A stretch of DNA of 64,000 nucleotides from Butyricicoccus sp. OM04-18BH (GTDB taxonomy: Bacteria > Bacillota > Clostridia > Oscillospirales > Butyricicoccaceae). Shown here in pieces: positions 1 to 7,091 of the stretch. A program made the translations under genes and the position numbers. The stretch is taken from NCBI RefSeq assembly GCF_003481705.1, contig NZ_QULN01000011.1, positions 16,851 through 80,850 of the forward strand, read 5' to 3'. The notes under the pieces are model-generated. The model saw nothing but the letters and a program-made list of their open reading frames with translations. It searched no databases and was not told where the DNA came from. Position 1 is the stretch's first letter. Every line of letters starts with the position of its first letter.

Positions 1-1
1 T

Positions 2-721
2 GATGTAGGCGAGGGAGACTGCACGCTGCTCGTTTCGGGCGGCAGCACGGTCCTTGTGGATGCCGGTACACCGGAGGGCGCACCGGCGCTCGTGCGCGAG
101 CTGAAAAGTCTCGGTGTGCGCCGGCTCGACGCCGTCATCGCGACGCATCCCCACGCCGACCATATCGGCGGCATGGAGGAGGTGCTCCGCGCGTTTCCCG
201 TGCGCAGCTTTTACATGAGTGCGGAAACGCAGAGCGACGGGCTGGATGCGGCGCTCCGCCGGCGCAGACTCACGCCCCTCGTCCCGTATGACGGCGAGAC
301 GCTCACGCTGAAGGGCGGCGCTTCGCTCACGTTCCTCGGTCCGGCGGAGGATATCCCGGCTGACCGAGGAAATGACCGCTCTCTGATCACTTTGTTTCAA
401 ACCGGCAGCGCTTCCGTCCTGCTGATGGGAGATGCGGAGGAGCCGGCCGAGCAGTCGCTCCTGCGGCACCATCCCGGGCTTCGGTGCGATATTCTGAAGG
501 TCGGCCATCACGGCTCGGATACCTCGTCCTCTCCTGCATTTCTCTCTGCGCTCGGAGCGCAGACCGCCATCATATCCTGCGGCACGGACAACGACTACGG
601 TCATCCGGCCGAACAAACGCTAACCAATCTGACACTTGCGGGTGTACGCGATATCCGCATGACCGCGGAAAGCGGCACGGTCGCGCTCCCGCTCATCGCT
701 TACAAGGAGAATGCTGTATGA
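2..721 (+). CDS. ComEC/Rec2-like metallo-beta-lactamase fold hydrolase (5' end outside window)
   Basis: The reading frame is open from base 2, so the start lies upstream; the visible part begins with DVGEGDCTLLVSGG, the typical first strand of ComEC C-terminal-like MBL proteins (DVGQGDS in many relatives). The metal-binding HxHxDH motif is seen as THPHADHIGG, followed by LLMGDAEE and VGHHGS further on, all typical of the family. Such domains hydrolyse nucleic-acid-like or phosphoester substrates, and in competence proteins they are linked to DNA uptake. No ComEC membrane domain is visible, and whether one precedes the window cannot be judged. The stop codon overlaps the start of the next gene (ATGA-type), so the two are translationally coupled. 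Confidence 0.85.
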   Translation, partial: DVGEGDCTLLVSGGSTVLVDAGTPEGAPALVRELKSLGVRRLDAVIATHPHADHIGGMEEVLRAFPVRSFYMSAETQSDGLDAALRRRRLTPLVPYDGETLTLKGGASLTFLGPAEDIPADRGNDRSLITLFQTGSASVLLMGDAEEPAEQSLLRHHPGLRCDILKVGHHGSDTSSSPAFLSALGAQTAIISCGTDNDYGHPAEQTLTNLTLAGVRDIRMTAESGTVALPLIAYKENAV

Positions 722-951
722 AAAAGACCGGCATCATCGATCACTTTGAGGGTGACTATATTTATGTAGAAATCGGTGAAGATACGGTAAAGATTCCGCG
801 TGAAGGCGCTCCTGCAATGTTAGCAGAGGGCACTGTCGTTATCGTGGAGGACGGCCGCATCGTCGACGTGGATGAGATAGAGACGCAGCGCATGGAAAAC
901 GATATGCGCCGCCGCTTCGAGCGCATCCTCGGCGCAAAATCCGACGTATAA
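718..951 (+). CDS. DUF3006 family small protein
   Basis: This is a 77-residue acidic protein starting MKKTGIIDHFEGDYIYVEI, whose length and pattern fit DUF3006. The family has no assigned biochemical role; members repeatedly sit directly after a ComEC-like MBL hydrolase, as here. The start is the ATG overlapping the upstream stop; the longer frame upstream of it is only read-through across the MBL gene. The core (about residues 1-55) looks like a small beta-barrel of alternating hydrophobic strands, and the C-terminus is helical and charged. Confidence 0.75.
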   Translation: MKKTGIIDHFEGDYIYVEIGEDTVKIPREGAPAMLAEGTVVIVEDGRIVDVDEIETQRMENDMRRRFERILGAKSDV

Positions 952-954
952 ACC

Positions 955-1005
955 TTAGGCAGCACCGCACAATCAGAGCATGTTCAATTATGCGGTATTG
1001 CTTAA
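955..1005 (+). repeat. 51-bp imperfect palindrome, MITE-like or fused terminal inverted repeats
   Basis: Left arm 955-977 and right arm 983-1005 are inverted copies matching at about 18 of 23 positions around a 5-base centre. There is no T-run, so it is not a simple terminator. It sits between the DUF3006 gene and lysA. It could be a tiny non-autonomous mobile element or two terminal repeats left by excision. Confidence 0.45.
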
Positions 1006-1045
1006 TCTGCACCACTAAATTTCCCAAGAAGGCAAGGCGAAACAC

Positions 1046-2311
1046 ATGGAAAAGAAACCTTTTTTGACACTCCAGCAGGCGCAGGAGATCAGCAAGACCT
1101 ATCCGACCCCGTTTCATATCTATGATGAAAAGGCGATCCGTGAGAACGCGCGCAAGGTAAAGGCCGCGTTTGCATGGAACCCGGGCTATAAGGAATATTT
1201 TGCGGTCAAGGCGACCCCCAATCCGCGTCTCGTTCAGATCCTGCACGAGGAAGGCTTCGGCTGCGACTGTTCGAGCTATACCGAGCTTCAGCTCAGCCGC
1301 GCCTGCGGCATCACCGGTCACGACATCATGTTCTCCTCGAATGTCACACCGAACGAGGACTTCAAGCTCGCAAGCGACCTCGATGCGATCGTGAATTTCG
1401 ACGACATCACCCACCTCGACTACTACGACAAGGTAGGCGAGTGGAAGGAGACCATGTCCTGCCGCTTCAATCCGGGCGGCGACTTCGTTCTCGAAAACGA
1501 GATCATGGACACGCCGCAGGAAGCCAAGTACGGCATGACCCGCGAGCAGCTGATCGAGGCGTTCAAGTACATGAAGCAGAAGGGCGTCAAGCACTTCGGC
1601 ATTCATGCGTTTCTTGCCTCGAACACGGTTGCAAACGAATATTATCCGGCACTCGCCCGTATCCTGTTCAAGCTGGCCGTCGAGGTTCAGAAGGAGACCG
1701 GCGTGCATATCGCGTTCATCAATCTGTCGGGCGGCGTAGGCATCCCCTACAAGCCGTGGCAGGAGCCGAACGACATCATGGCGATCGGCGAGGGCGTACA
1801 CCGCGCCTTTGACGAGGTGCTTGTCCCGGCGGGCATGGACGACGTTTCCATCTACACCGAGATGGGCCGCTTTATCCTTGGCCCCTACGGCGCGCTCGTT
1901 GCAAAGTGCATCCACCACAAGCACACCTACAAGGAGTATGCCGGTCTGGATGCCTGTGCGGCAAACCTCATGCGTCCGGCGATGTACGGCGCATACCACC
2001 ACATCACGGTCCTCGGCAAGGAGAATGCGCTGCATGACCGCACCTACGATGTAACCGGCGGCCTGTGCGAGAACAACGACAAGTTTGCGATTGACCGCAA
2101 CCTGCCGCGCATCGACATCGGCGATTATGTCTATATCCATGACACCGGCGCGCATGGCTTCTCGATGGGCTATAACTACAACGGCAAGCTGCGCTCCGCA
2201 GAGCTGCTGCTCCGCGAGGACGGCTCGGTCGAGATGATCCGCCGTGCGGAGACCCCGAAGGACTACTTCGCAACCTTCGATTTCACCGGCCTGTTCGACG
2301 ACATCAAGTAA
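1046..2311 (+). CDS. lysA: Diaminopimelate decarboxylase family PLP enzyme (LysA-like)
   Basis: The 421-residue protein is a fold-type III PLP decarboxylase. The PLP lysine is K55 in FAVKATPN, the glycine-rich phosphate loop is NLSGGVGIPY (about 225-235), and the second-subunit active-site cysteine is in LCENND (about residue 340). The C-terminal HDTGAHGFSMGYNYNG matches the LysA ending. LysA converts meso-diaminopimelate to lysine in the cytoplasm. The family also contains carboxynorspermidine and arginine decarboxylases, and the CENND variant of the usual CESSD box leaves some doubt about substrate. The start is supported by the upstream AAGGCGA element. A strong terminator follows, and the gene appears monocistronic. 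Confidence 0.8.
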   Translation: MEKKPFLTLQQAQEISKTYPTPFHIYDEKAIRENARKVKAAFAWNPGYKEYFAVKATPNPRLVQILHEEGFGCDCSSYTELQLSRACGITGHDIMFSSNVTPNEDFKLASDLDAIVNFDDITHLDYYDKVGEWKETMSCRFNPGGDFVLENEIMDTPQEAKYGMTREQLIEAFKYMKQKGVKHFGIHAFLASNTVANEYYPALARILFKLAVEVQKETGVHIAFINLSGGVGIPYKPWQEPNDIMAIGEGVHRAFDEVLVPAGMDDVSIYTEMGRFILGPYGALVAKCIHHKHTYKEYAGLDACAANLMRPAMYGAYHHITVLGKENALHDRTYDVTGGLCENNDKFAIDRNLPRIDIGDYVYIHDTGAHGFSMGYNYNGKLRSAELLLREDGSVEMIRRAETPKDYFATFDFTGLFDDIK

Positions 2312-2331
2312 AAGCGAAAATCGCAAACGAA

Positions 2332-2368
2332 AAGGGTACGCCGTAAAAAGCGTACCCTTAAATTTTTA
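2332..2368 (+). terminator. Rho-independent terminator of lysA
   Basis: A ten-base-pair stem AAGGGTACGC/GCGTACCCTT with a short A-rich loop is followed by a T-rich tail. It lies 20 bases after the lysA stop. Confidence 0.85.
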
Positions 2369-2483
2369 TTCAAACAGCAGAGAATAGGAAGTATAAAACT
2401 ATCGCGCGGCAGCGCGCATAAAAAAGCGGTTGCTTCGCAAACGCAGCCCGTAGGCCTCTATCCTTAAAATATTTAATGAGAGC

Positions 2484-2516
2484 AAAAACCGGGGACATGC
2501 GCCTCGGTTTTTTTTA
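2484..2516. terminator. Bidirectional terminator between lysA and the ANTAR gene
   Basis: The stem AAAACCG/CGGTTTT has a T-run on both strands (eight Ts rightward, five leftward), so it could end both the lysA read-through and the minus-strand GOGAT-glnA-ANTAR operon. Confidence 0.6.
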
Positions 2517-2526
2517 CTCTGAGAGA

Positions 2527-2627
2527 GCCGAAAGTTTCTGCATAGGAACTTTTGGCCGTCCGTGTTCTGCGGCGGGAACCGCTGTCAGAACACAGCTTGT
2601 CGGCAAAACGCAGTTTTGCGACAGCTC
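2527..2627. repeat. Array of three consecutive intergenic hairpins, last one a dispersed palindrome
   Basis: Three back-to-back inverted repeats fill the space before the ANTAR stop codon. The first pairs GCCGAAAGTTTC with its imperfect complement (2527-2556). The second pairs GTGTTCTG with CAGAACAC (2562-2593). The third is a palindrome around GTCGGCAAAAC-GCA-GTTTTGC (2594-2627). A near copy of the third lies at 29020-29043, so it appears to be a dispersed REP-like element. Confidence 0.55.
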
Positions 2628-3209
2628 TCAAGGTGTGTCTCCGTCAATGATGCCCTGCGCGATGTCGCGCTTGGGGCAGCGGCGGTTCATGGCCTGCTGT
2701 TCTATGTAGCTGTGCGCCTCCGGCTCGGACATTCCGCAGCACTCGATGAGCAGGCATTTCGCCCGGTCGACGAGGCGGATATCCTCGATGCGCTTCTGGA
2801 GGCGGCGGTTTTCGTTTTGCAGTCCGCTCAGACGGCTGCGCGCGGCGCGTGTCATGCGAAGCGCCTGCATGAACAGCACGCGCGAGAGCGGCTTGGGTAC
2901 GACGAATACGCCGTCGTCCTCCACCTTTTCCGCAACGCTGTCCGCGATCTCCGCCTTCGCGAGCAGGATAACGCCTGCGGTGGTCTCGCCTGCGGCGAGC
3001 TGCGCCAGCTCGTGACCGAATTCGTCGGGCAGCGGCGTGTTGACCAGTACAAGGTCAAATTCGCCGTCCACGAGTGCGCGGCGCGCTTCGCTGCCGGCCA
3101 TCGCACGGCACAGCTGCGACTGCACACCGCAGGAGGACAGGAACTGCGCGAGCATCGCATGTGTTTTTTCGGTCGAGGAAACGACAAGAATACGTTCCAT
3201 GAAACGCAT
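2628..3209 (-). CDS. nitR: ANTAR-domain antiterminator with degenerate receiver domain (NitR-like)
   Basis: The 193-residue protein has an N-terminal receiver-like domain (about 1-120), a coiled-coil linker (about 125-140) and a C-terminal ANTAR domain (about 140-190, core DRAKCLLIECCGMSEPEA and RDIAQGII). ANTAR domains bind hexaloop RNA hairpins and stop terminator formation. The receiver lacks the usual acidic pair (VVSSTE) and has Asn in place of the phospho-acceptor Asp (LVLVNTPLP), while the PKP lysine remains. Phosphorylation control is therefore unlikely. It is the last gene of the GOGAT-glnA operon, 20 bases after glnA, an arrangement like glnA-nitR described in Clostridium saccharobutylicum. 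Probable targets are the three leaders described below. An AAAGGAGG precedes the start. Confidence 0.88.
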   Translation of the reverse strand: MRFMERILVVSSTEKTHAMLAQFLSSCGVQSQLCRAMAGSEARRALVDGEFDLVLVNTPLPDEFGHELAQLAAGETTAGVILLAKAEIADSVAEKVEDDGVFVVPKPLSRVLFMQALRMTRAARSRLSGLQNENRRLQKRIEDIRLVDRAKCLLIECCGMSEPEAHSYIEQQAMNRRCPKRDIAQGIIDGDTP

Positions 3210-3229
3210 TTCCCCTCCTTTCGATGGTG

Positions 3230-4549
3230 TCAGTAGCGTTCGAAGTAAAGCTGACGCTCGGCAGCAGTGCGGTCGTCGGCCAGCGCGATGCGGTCATGCT
3301 CGGCCTGCTTGGCGGCGAAAAAGGCTGCGCGCATCTTTTCGGGCAGATATTTTGCGATAAAGTCGCTGTTCTGTGCGGTGCGGATGGCCTCGCACAGCGA
3401 CTCGGGCAGCGCATCATATCTGGCGCGGACCGCCTCGCTCGAGGTGAACAGGTTTTCCTCGCACGCAGGCGCAAGCTCGAGCCTGTCCTCGATGCCGTCC
3501 AGACCTGCGTGGATGAGCAGGGCGAATACGATGTAGGGATTGATGCAGCCGTCGAACGAGCGCAGCTTGAAGCGGTTGGGCTTGCCGCCGGTCGCGAGCG
3601 GGACGGTGATGAGCGGCGCGCGGTTCTGGTGTGACCAGGTGATATACTTGGGCGCTTCGAACTCGCCGAGACGCTGGAAGGAATTGGTGAGCGGATTGCC
3701 GAAGATGGTCATTTCAGCGGCGCGGCGCAGCACGCCAGCAACGAACTGACGGCCCTCCTCGGACTCCTCGATGGACGGATGAAACAGGTTCTGGCCGTTT
3801 TTGGTGATCGAGACCGCGAGATGCAGGCCGCTGCCCGGGGTGTTCTGGAGCGGCTTGGGCAGGAAGGACGCATACAGGCCGCTCGAGGAGGCCATGGACT
3901 TGACGACCCACTTGAAGGTCACGAAATTGTCCGCGGCCTCGAGCGCCTCCGCGGCGCGGAAATCGACCTCGTTCTGGCCGGGGCCCTGCTCATGATGCGA
4001 GGACTCCGGCTGAATGTTCATCTCCTCGAGCGTCAGGCAGATCTGACGGCGCACGTTTTCCGCCTTGTCGAGCGGCGCGACGTCGAAATATTCGCCGTGG
4101 TCGTGGGGGATGGTGGTCGGGTGGCCGTTCTCGTCGAGCTCGAACAGGTAGAACTCGCTCGCGGTGCACATGGTCAGCGAGTAGCCGGCCTTGCGCGCGC
4201 GGCGGCTCGCCTGCCGCAGCAGATAGCGGCCGTCGCCCTCGAACGGCGTGCCGTCCGGGTAGCGGATGTCGCAGTAAAAGCGAACGACGCGGCCCTGTGC
4301 CGGGCGCCACGGCAGCACGGAAAGCGTGGCCGGGTCGGGGAACAGCAGCAGGTCGGATGCGTCAACGTTGAGGAAGCCGCGCAGAGCGGACGCGTTGAAA
4401 TGAATGCCGTATTCAAAGGCGCGCGTCAGCTCGGTCGGCTGGATGGCAATATTCTTCTGGTTTCCGAAAATGTCGCAGAACGCCAGACGGATGAATTTTA
4501 CGTCGTTTTCCTGAATAAACTGTACGACTTCGCTCATGGTGGTATCCAT
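3230..4549 (-). CDS. glnA: Type I glutamine synthetase
   Basis: The 439-residue protein is a GSI, which makes glutamine from glutamate, ammonia and ATP as a cytoplasmic dodecamer. Visible family motifs include ASEFYLFELDE (first glutamate ligand region), SSHHEQGPGQNEVDF, the HLAVS metal/ATP segment following GSGLH, and the ATP/glutamate loop GCINPYIVFA. The adenylylation-type C-terminal loop of enterobacterial GSI is not apparent. The start at MDTTMSEV is chosen because AAAGGAGG lies eight bases upstream; MSEV twelve bases later is possible. It lies 87 bases after the GXGXG gene, with a terminator-like hairpin between them, and is followed closely by the ANTAR gene. Confidence 0.92.
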   Translation of the reverse strand: MDTTMSEVVQFIQENDVKFIRLAFCDIFGNQKNIAIQPTELTRAFEYGIHFNASALRGFLNVDASDLLLFPDPATLSVLPWRPAQGRVVRFYCDIRYPDGTPFEGDGRYLLRQASRRARKAGYSLTMCTASEFYLFELDENGHPTTIPHDHGEYFDVAPLDKAENVRRQICLTLEEMNIQPESSHHEQGPGQNEVDFRAAEALEAADNFVTFKWVVKSMASSSGLYASFLPKPLQNTPGSGLHLAVSITKNGQNLFHPSIEESEEGRQFVAGVLRRAAEMTIFGNPLTNSFQRLGEFEAPKYITWSHQNRAPLITVPLATGGKPNRFKLRSFDGCINPYIVFALLIHAGLDGIEDRLELAPACEENLFTSSEAVRARYDALPESLCEAIRTAQNSDFIAKYLPEKMRAAFFAAKQAEHDRIALADDRTAAERQLYFERY

Positions 4550-4583
4550 ACGGAGAGCCTCCTTTTCTTTTATCCGGACAGGC

Positions 4584-4614
4584 GAAAAAGCTCCGACTGC
4601 AAAGGGGAGCTTTT
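4584..4614 (-). terminator. Hairpin with T-run inside the operon, upstream of glnA
   Basis: On the minus strand AAAAGCTCC pairs with GGAGCTTTT across an eleven-base loop and a T-run follows. It lies between the GXGXG-domain gene and glnA and may partially terminate or attenuate transcription into glnA-nitR. I find no A1/G4 hexaloop overlapping it, unlike the three leaders upstream of the other nitrogen genes. Confidence 0.55.
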
Positions 4615-4636
4615 CCGTACCGGTCTGAGTATGGTC

Positions 4637-5371
4637 TTACGCCTCGAAGGTGTAAAGCTGCTTGTAGCCTGCCGCCGGGTTCGGTGTCAGGACGAAATAC
4701 TTCTGCTCCAGCAGGTCGGCAGCATTTGCACCGAAATGACGGGCGTATTCCTTGATATAAGGCGCGATGTGCGTCATGTCCGCCTCAGTCGCCTCGTTTA
4801 CGAGGACCTGAGGGGGAAGGCCGGTCGGCGCTTTATCACATCTTAGCACAATTTTGCCGCCGTGCATACCCGTTCCGCAGAAATTGTTGACCGGATACGC
4901 GCCGTTCTGACCGATGCCGAGCACGAGGATAAGGCCGCCCGCCTGATATTCGCCGAGGAAGGAGCCGGCCTTGCCGCCGATGACGACGACGGGGAAGTGC
5001 TCCTGATAGGCCTTCATGTGGATGCCGCCGCGGTAGCCGCAGTCGCCCTCGATGAAGATGCGGCCGCCGCGCATGCCGTAGCCGCAGGCGTCGCCGACGT
5101 TGCCGTGGATGATGATGTCGCCCTCGTTCATCGTGTCGCCGACCGCCTCCTGCGCGTTGCCGAACACCTCGAGCGTCGAGCCGTTGAGGTACTGGCCGAG
5201 GCCGTTGCCCGGGGTGCCGTGTACCGTGATATTTTTGCCCGAGGAGCCGCAGCCGATGTAGCGCTGGCCGATCACGTTTTCGATCGTGATGCTGTCGTCC
5301 TTTTCCGCTGCCTCGCGGACCTTTTCATTTACCTGCTTGTAATAGGTAAGACCTGCCTGAATTGTCGTCAT
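4637..5371 (-). CDS. Glutamate synthase alpha-subunit GXGXG domain (stand-alone)
   Basis: The 244-residue protein is made almost wholly of right-handed beta-helix turns with repeated GxxGxxxG-type glycines (for example GCGSSGKNITVHG, GNVGDACGYGMRGG, GDCGYRGGIH). This is the C-terminal domain of the large GOGAT subunit, which in most bacteria is fused to the FMN domain. It has a structural role linking the amidotransferase and synthase sites. It overlaps the preceding FAD-oxidoreductase gene by one base, showing translational coupling, and is one of five separate genes that together rebuild a glutamate synthase. Confidence 0.9.
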   Translation of the reverse strand: MTTIQAGLTYYKQVNEKVREAAEKDDSITIENVIGQRYIGCGSSGKNITVHGTPGNGLGQYLNGSTLEVFGNAQEAVGDTMNEGDIIIHGNVGDACGYGMRGGRIFIEGDCGYRGGIHMKAYQEHFPVVVIGGKAGSFLGEYQAGGLILVLGIGQNGAYPVNNFCGTGMHGGKIVLRCDKAPTGLPPQVLVNEATEADMTHIAPYIKEYARHFGANAADLLEQKYFVLTPNPAAGYKQLYTFEA

Positions 5372-6609
5372 CAGTGTGCGCCTCCTAACTTCTTTGCGCG
5401 TTCTGCGTGCGAAAATGCCATGAGCTGCGGCTTTTCGCGAATCAGCTCAAAGTCGATGGTGTCGAGCGGGGTCTGCTCGCGGATGAGCGAGGTGTAAATG
5501 CCTGCGCGATCGACGTCGCCGATCAGAATGAAGCCGACGAGCCGGTTGCCGCGCGTCACGAGCAGCTTGTAGTGCTCGTCGTCCTGCTCGAGATAGGCCT
5601 CGCCGTCATAGGAGCCGGCGGTGATCATGTGCAGACCCATGAAGCCCGAAGCGTTCATCGGGATGGCCTTGGTGAACGAGCAGATATGGTCTGCCATATT
5701 TTTGCCTGCGGTCTCGCCCTGCATATAGGCGTTCGGCAGGATGGCGAGGATGCGGTCTACGCCGGCCGCGATGTCGTGGGAGACCGTGCAGTCGCCTGCG
5801 GCATAGATGTTCGGCACGCAGGTGGCGGAGTGCTCGTCGATGAGGATGCCGCGGTTGACCTCGCAGCCTGCCTCGGCGGCAAGCTCGGTGTTCGGACGGA
5901 CGCCGACCGCTACGACCAGAATATCGAAGTCGATTTCGCCGCCGCTCTTGAGGTGCGCCTTGTTCGGCTCGAACTGCGCCACCGAGTCGCCGAGCAGGAA
6001 CTTTACGCCCTTGCTCTCGATGTGCTTCTGAATGATGGCCGCCGGGATCTCGGTCAGGACGTTCGGCAGGATGCGCGGCGCGAGGTCGATGACGGTCAGC
6101 TCGGAAACGCGCTGATAGATGCCCTCGGCGCACTTCAGGCCGATGAGGCCCGCGCCGACGATGAGCACACGCTTGTCGTTCGTCTCGCCGAGCATTTCGT
6201 TCAGATGCTTCGCGTCGTCGAGCGTCATGAAGCTCGTTTTGTTCTCGACCGTGTCCAGCCCCTCCATCGGGGGAACGAACGGGCGCGAGCCGGTGCAGAT
6301 GCACAGTCTGTCATAGGGGACGGACTCGCCGCTTTCGAGCGAGACGGTCTGCTTTTTCGGGTCAATGTGCTGCACCGTCTTGCCGAGCATGGTGGTGACG
6401 TGGTTCTTCTCGTAGAAGTTCTCCGGGCGGTACCGGAGCATTTTCTCCTCGGTGGTCTTGCCGAGCAGCATATAGGAGATCAGCGGACGGCCGTAAACGT
6501 GATACGGTTCGGTGGAGATGACCGTGATGGGGCCGACCTTGTCTGCGGAGCGGATGCCCTCGATGGCGCCGACCGCTGCGGTGCCGTTGCCGATGATTAC
6601 GTATTTCAT
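5371..6609 (-). CDS. FAD/NAD(P)-dependent oxidoreductase of the split glutamate synthase
   Basis: The 412-residue protein begins with a Rossmann FAD motif (MKYVIIGNGTAAVGAIEG), has a second NAD(P) motif (VLIVGAGLIGLKCAEG, about 150-165) and the FAD-contact motif NIYAAGDC (about 280). It belongs to the nitrite-reductase/rubredoxin-reductase type of flavoproteins. In this operon it most likely passes electrons from NAD(P)H through the Fe-S subunits to the FMN synthase subunit. The start is MKYV, with GAGGTG upstream; a longer frame to 6780 lies inside the Fe-S gene and is spurious. Confidence 0.88.
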   Translation of the reverse strand: MKYVIIGNGTAAVGAIEGIRSADKVGPITVISTEPYHVYGRPLISYMLLGKTTEEKMLRYRPENFYEKNHVTTMLGKTVQHIDPKKQTVSLESGESVPYDRLCICTGSRPFVPPMEGLDTVENKTSFMTLDDAKHLNEMLGETNDKRVLIVGAGLIGLKCAEGIYQRVSELTVIDLAPRILPNVLTEIPAAIIQKHIESKGVKFLLGDSVAQFEPNKAHLKSGGEIDFDILVVAVGVRPNTELAAEAGCEVNRGILIDEHSATCVPNIYAAGDCTVSHDIAAGVDRILAILPNAYMQGETAGKNMADHICSFTKAIPMNASGFMGLHMITAGSYDGEAYLEQDDEHYKLLVTRGNRLVGFILIGDVDRAGIYTSLIREQTPLDTIDFELIREKPQLMAFSHAERAKKLGGAH

Positions 6610-6614
6610 TCTGC

Positions 6615-7043
6615 TCACCTCTCCTCGTAAACGATCGCCTTGTTCGGACAGCCCTGTACGCACATCGGCTGGCCGAACGCATTCTTCGCGCACAGCTCGC
6701 ATTTCTGGATCGCGCCCTCGCTGGACGTGGAAAGCGCGCCGTAGGGGCAGGACAGAATGCAGGTGTAGCAGCCGACGCACTTACCGGAGTCGATCTGCAC
6801 CGCGCCGTCCACGATGGTCAGCGCACCCGAGATGCAGCCCTTGACGCACAGCGGGTCGGTGCAGTGGCGGCAGGATACTGCGAAGGAGATGTTGTTGCGC
6901 TCCTCGATGCGGATGCGGGGCGCGATCTTGTGATCCTTGAGCGCCTTGACCATGGAGGACTTGCCCGAGTTTGCGAACGCACAGTAGTATTCGCAGAGAT
7001 GGCAGCCAAGACACCATTTTTCGTTGACATATACTCGTTTCAT
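6615..7043 (-). CDS. Multi-cluster 4Fe-4S ferredoxin-type electron carrier
   Basis: The 142-residue protein has four cysteine groups typical of HycB/DmsB-like carriers: CLGCHLCEYYC near the N-terminus, CRHCTDPLC..GC about residue 60, CVGCYTCILSCPYGAL about 90, and CELC..C..GCPNKAI at the end. These could hold up to four 4Fe-4S clusters, with cysteines exchanged between groups in the usual way. It sits between the FMN synthase gene and the FAD oxidoreductase gene and probably wires the two. Confidence 0.88.
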   Translation of the reverse strand: MKRVYVNEKWCLGCHLCEYYCAFANSGKSSMVKALKDHKIAPRIRIEERNNISFAVSCRHCTDPLCVKGCISGALTIVDGAVQIDSGKCVGCYTCILSCPYGALSTSSEGAIQKCELCAKNAFGQPMCVQGCPNKAIVYEER

Positions 7044-7091
7044 CTATGTAAGACCCTTTCTTGTCCAAGACAGGTATAGTTTCAGACGAAG

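Noticed and set aside
839..2326. Long open frame on the minus strand opposite lysA
   Set aside because: A shadow of the GC-rich lysA gene; no RBS, no recognisable domain, and the codon pattern follows the real gene on the other strand. Similar long antisense frames occur opposite glnN, amt, gltX, the Na/Pi symporter and lon and were left out for the same reason.
4584..4614. Possible fourth ANTAR leader before glnA
   Set aside because: The hairpin looks like a terminator, but the bases before it do not form a six-base loop with A1 and G4.
5371..6780. Longer version of the FAD oxidoreductase starting at 6780
   Set aside because: The extra 57 residues overlap the Fe-S gene in another frame and lack homology; MKYV at 6609 has an RBS and the FAD motif right after it.
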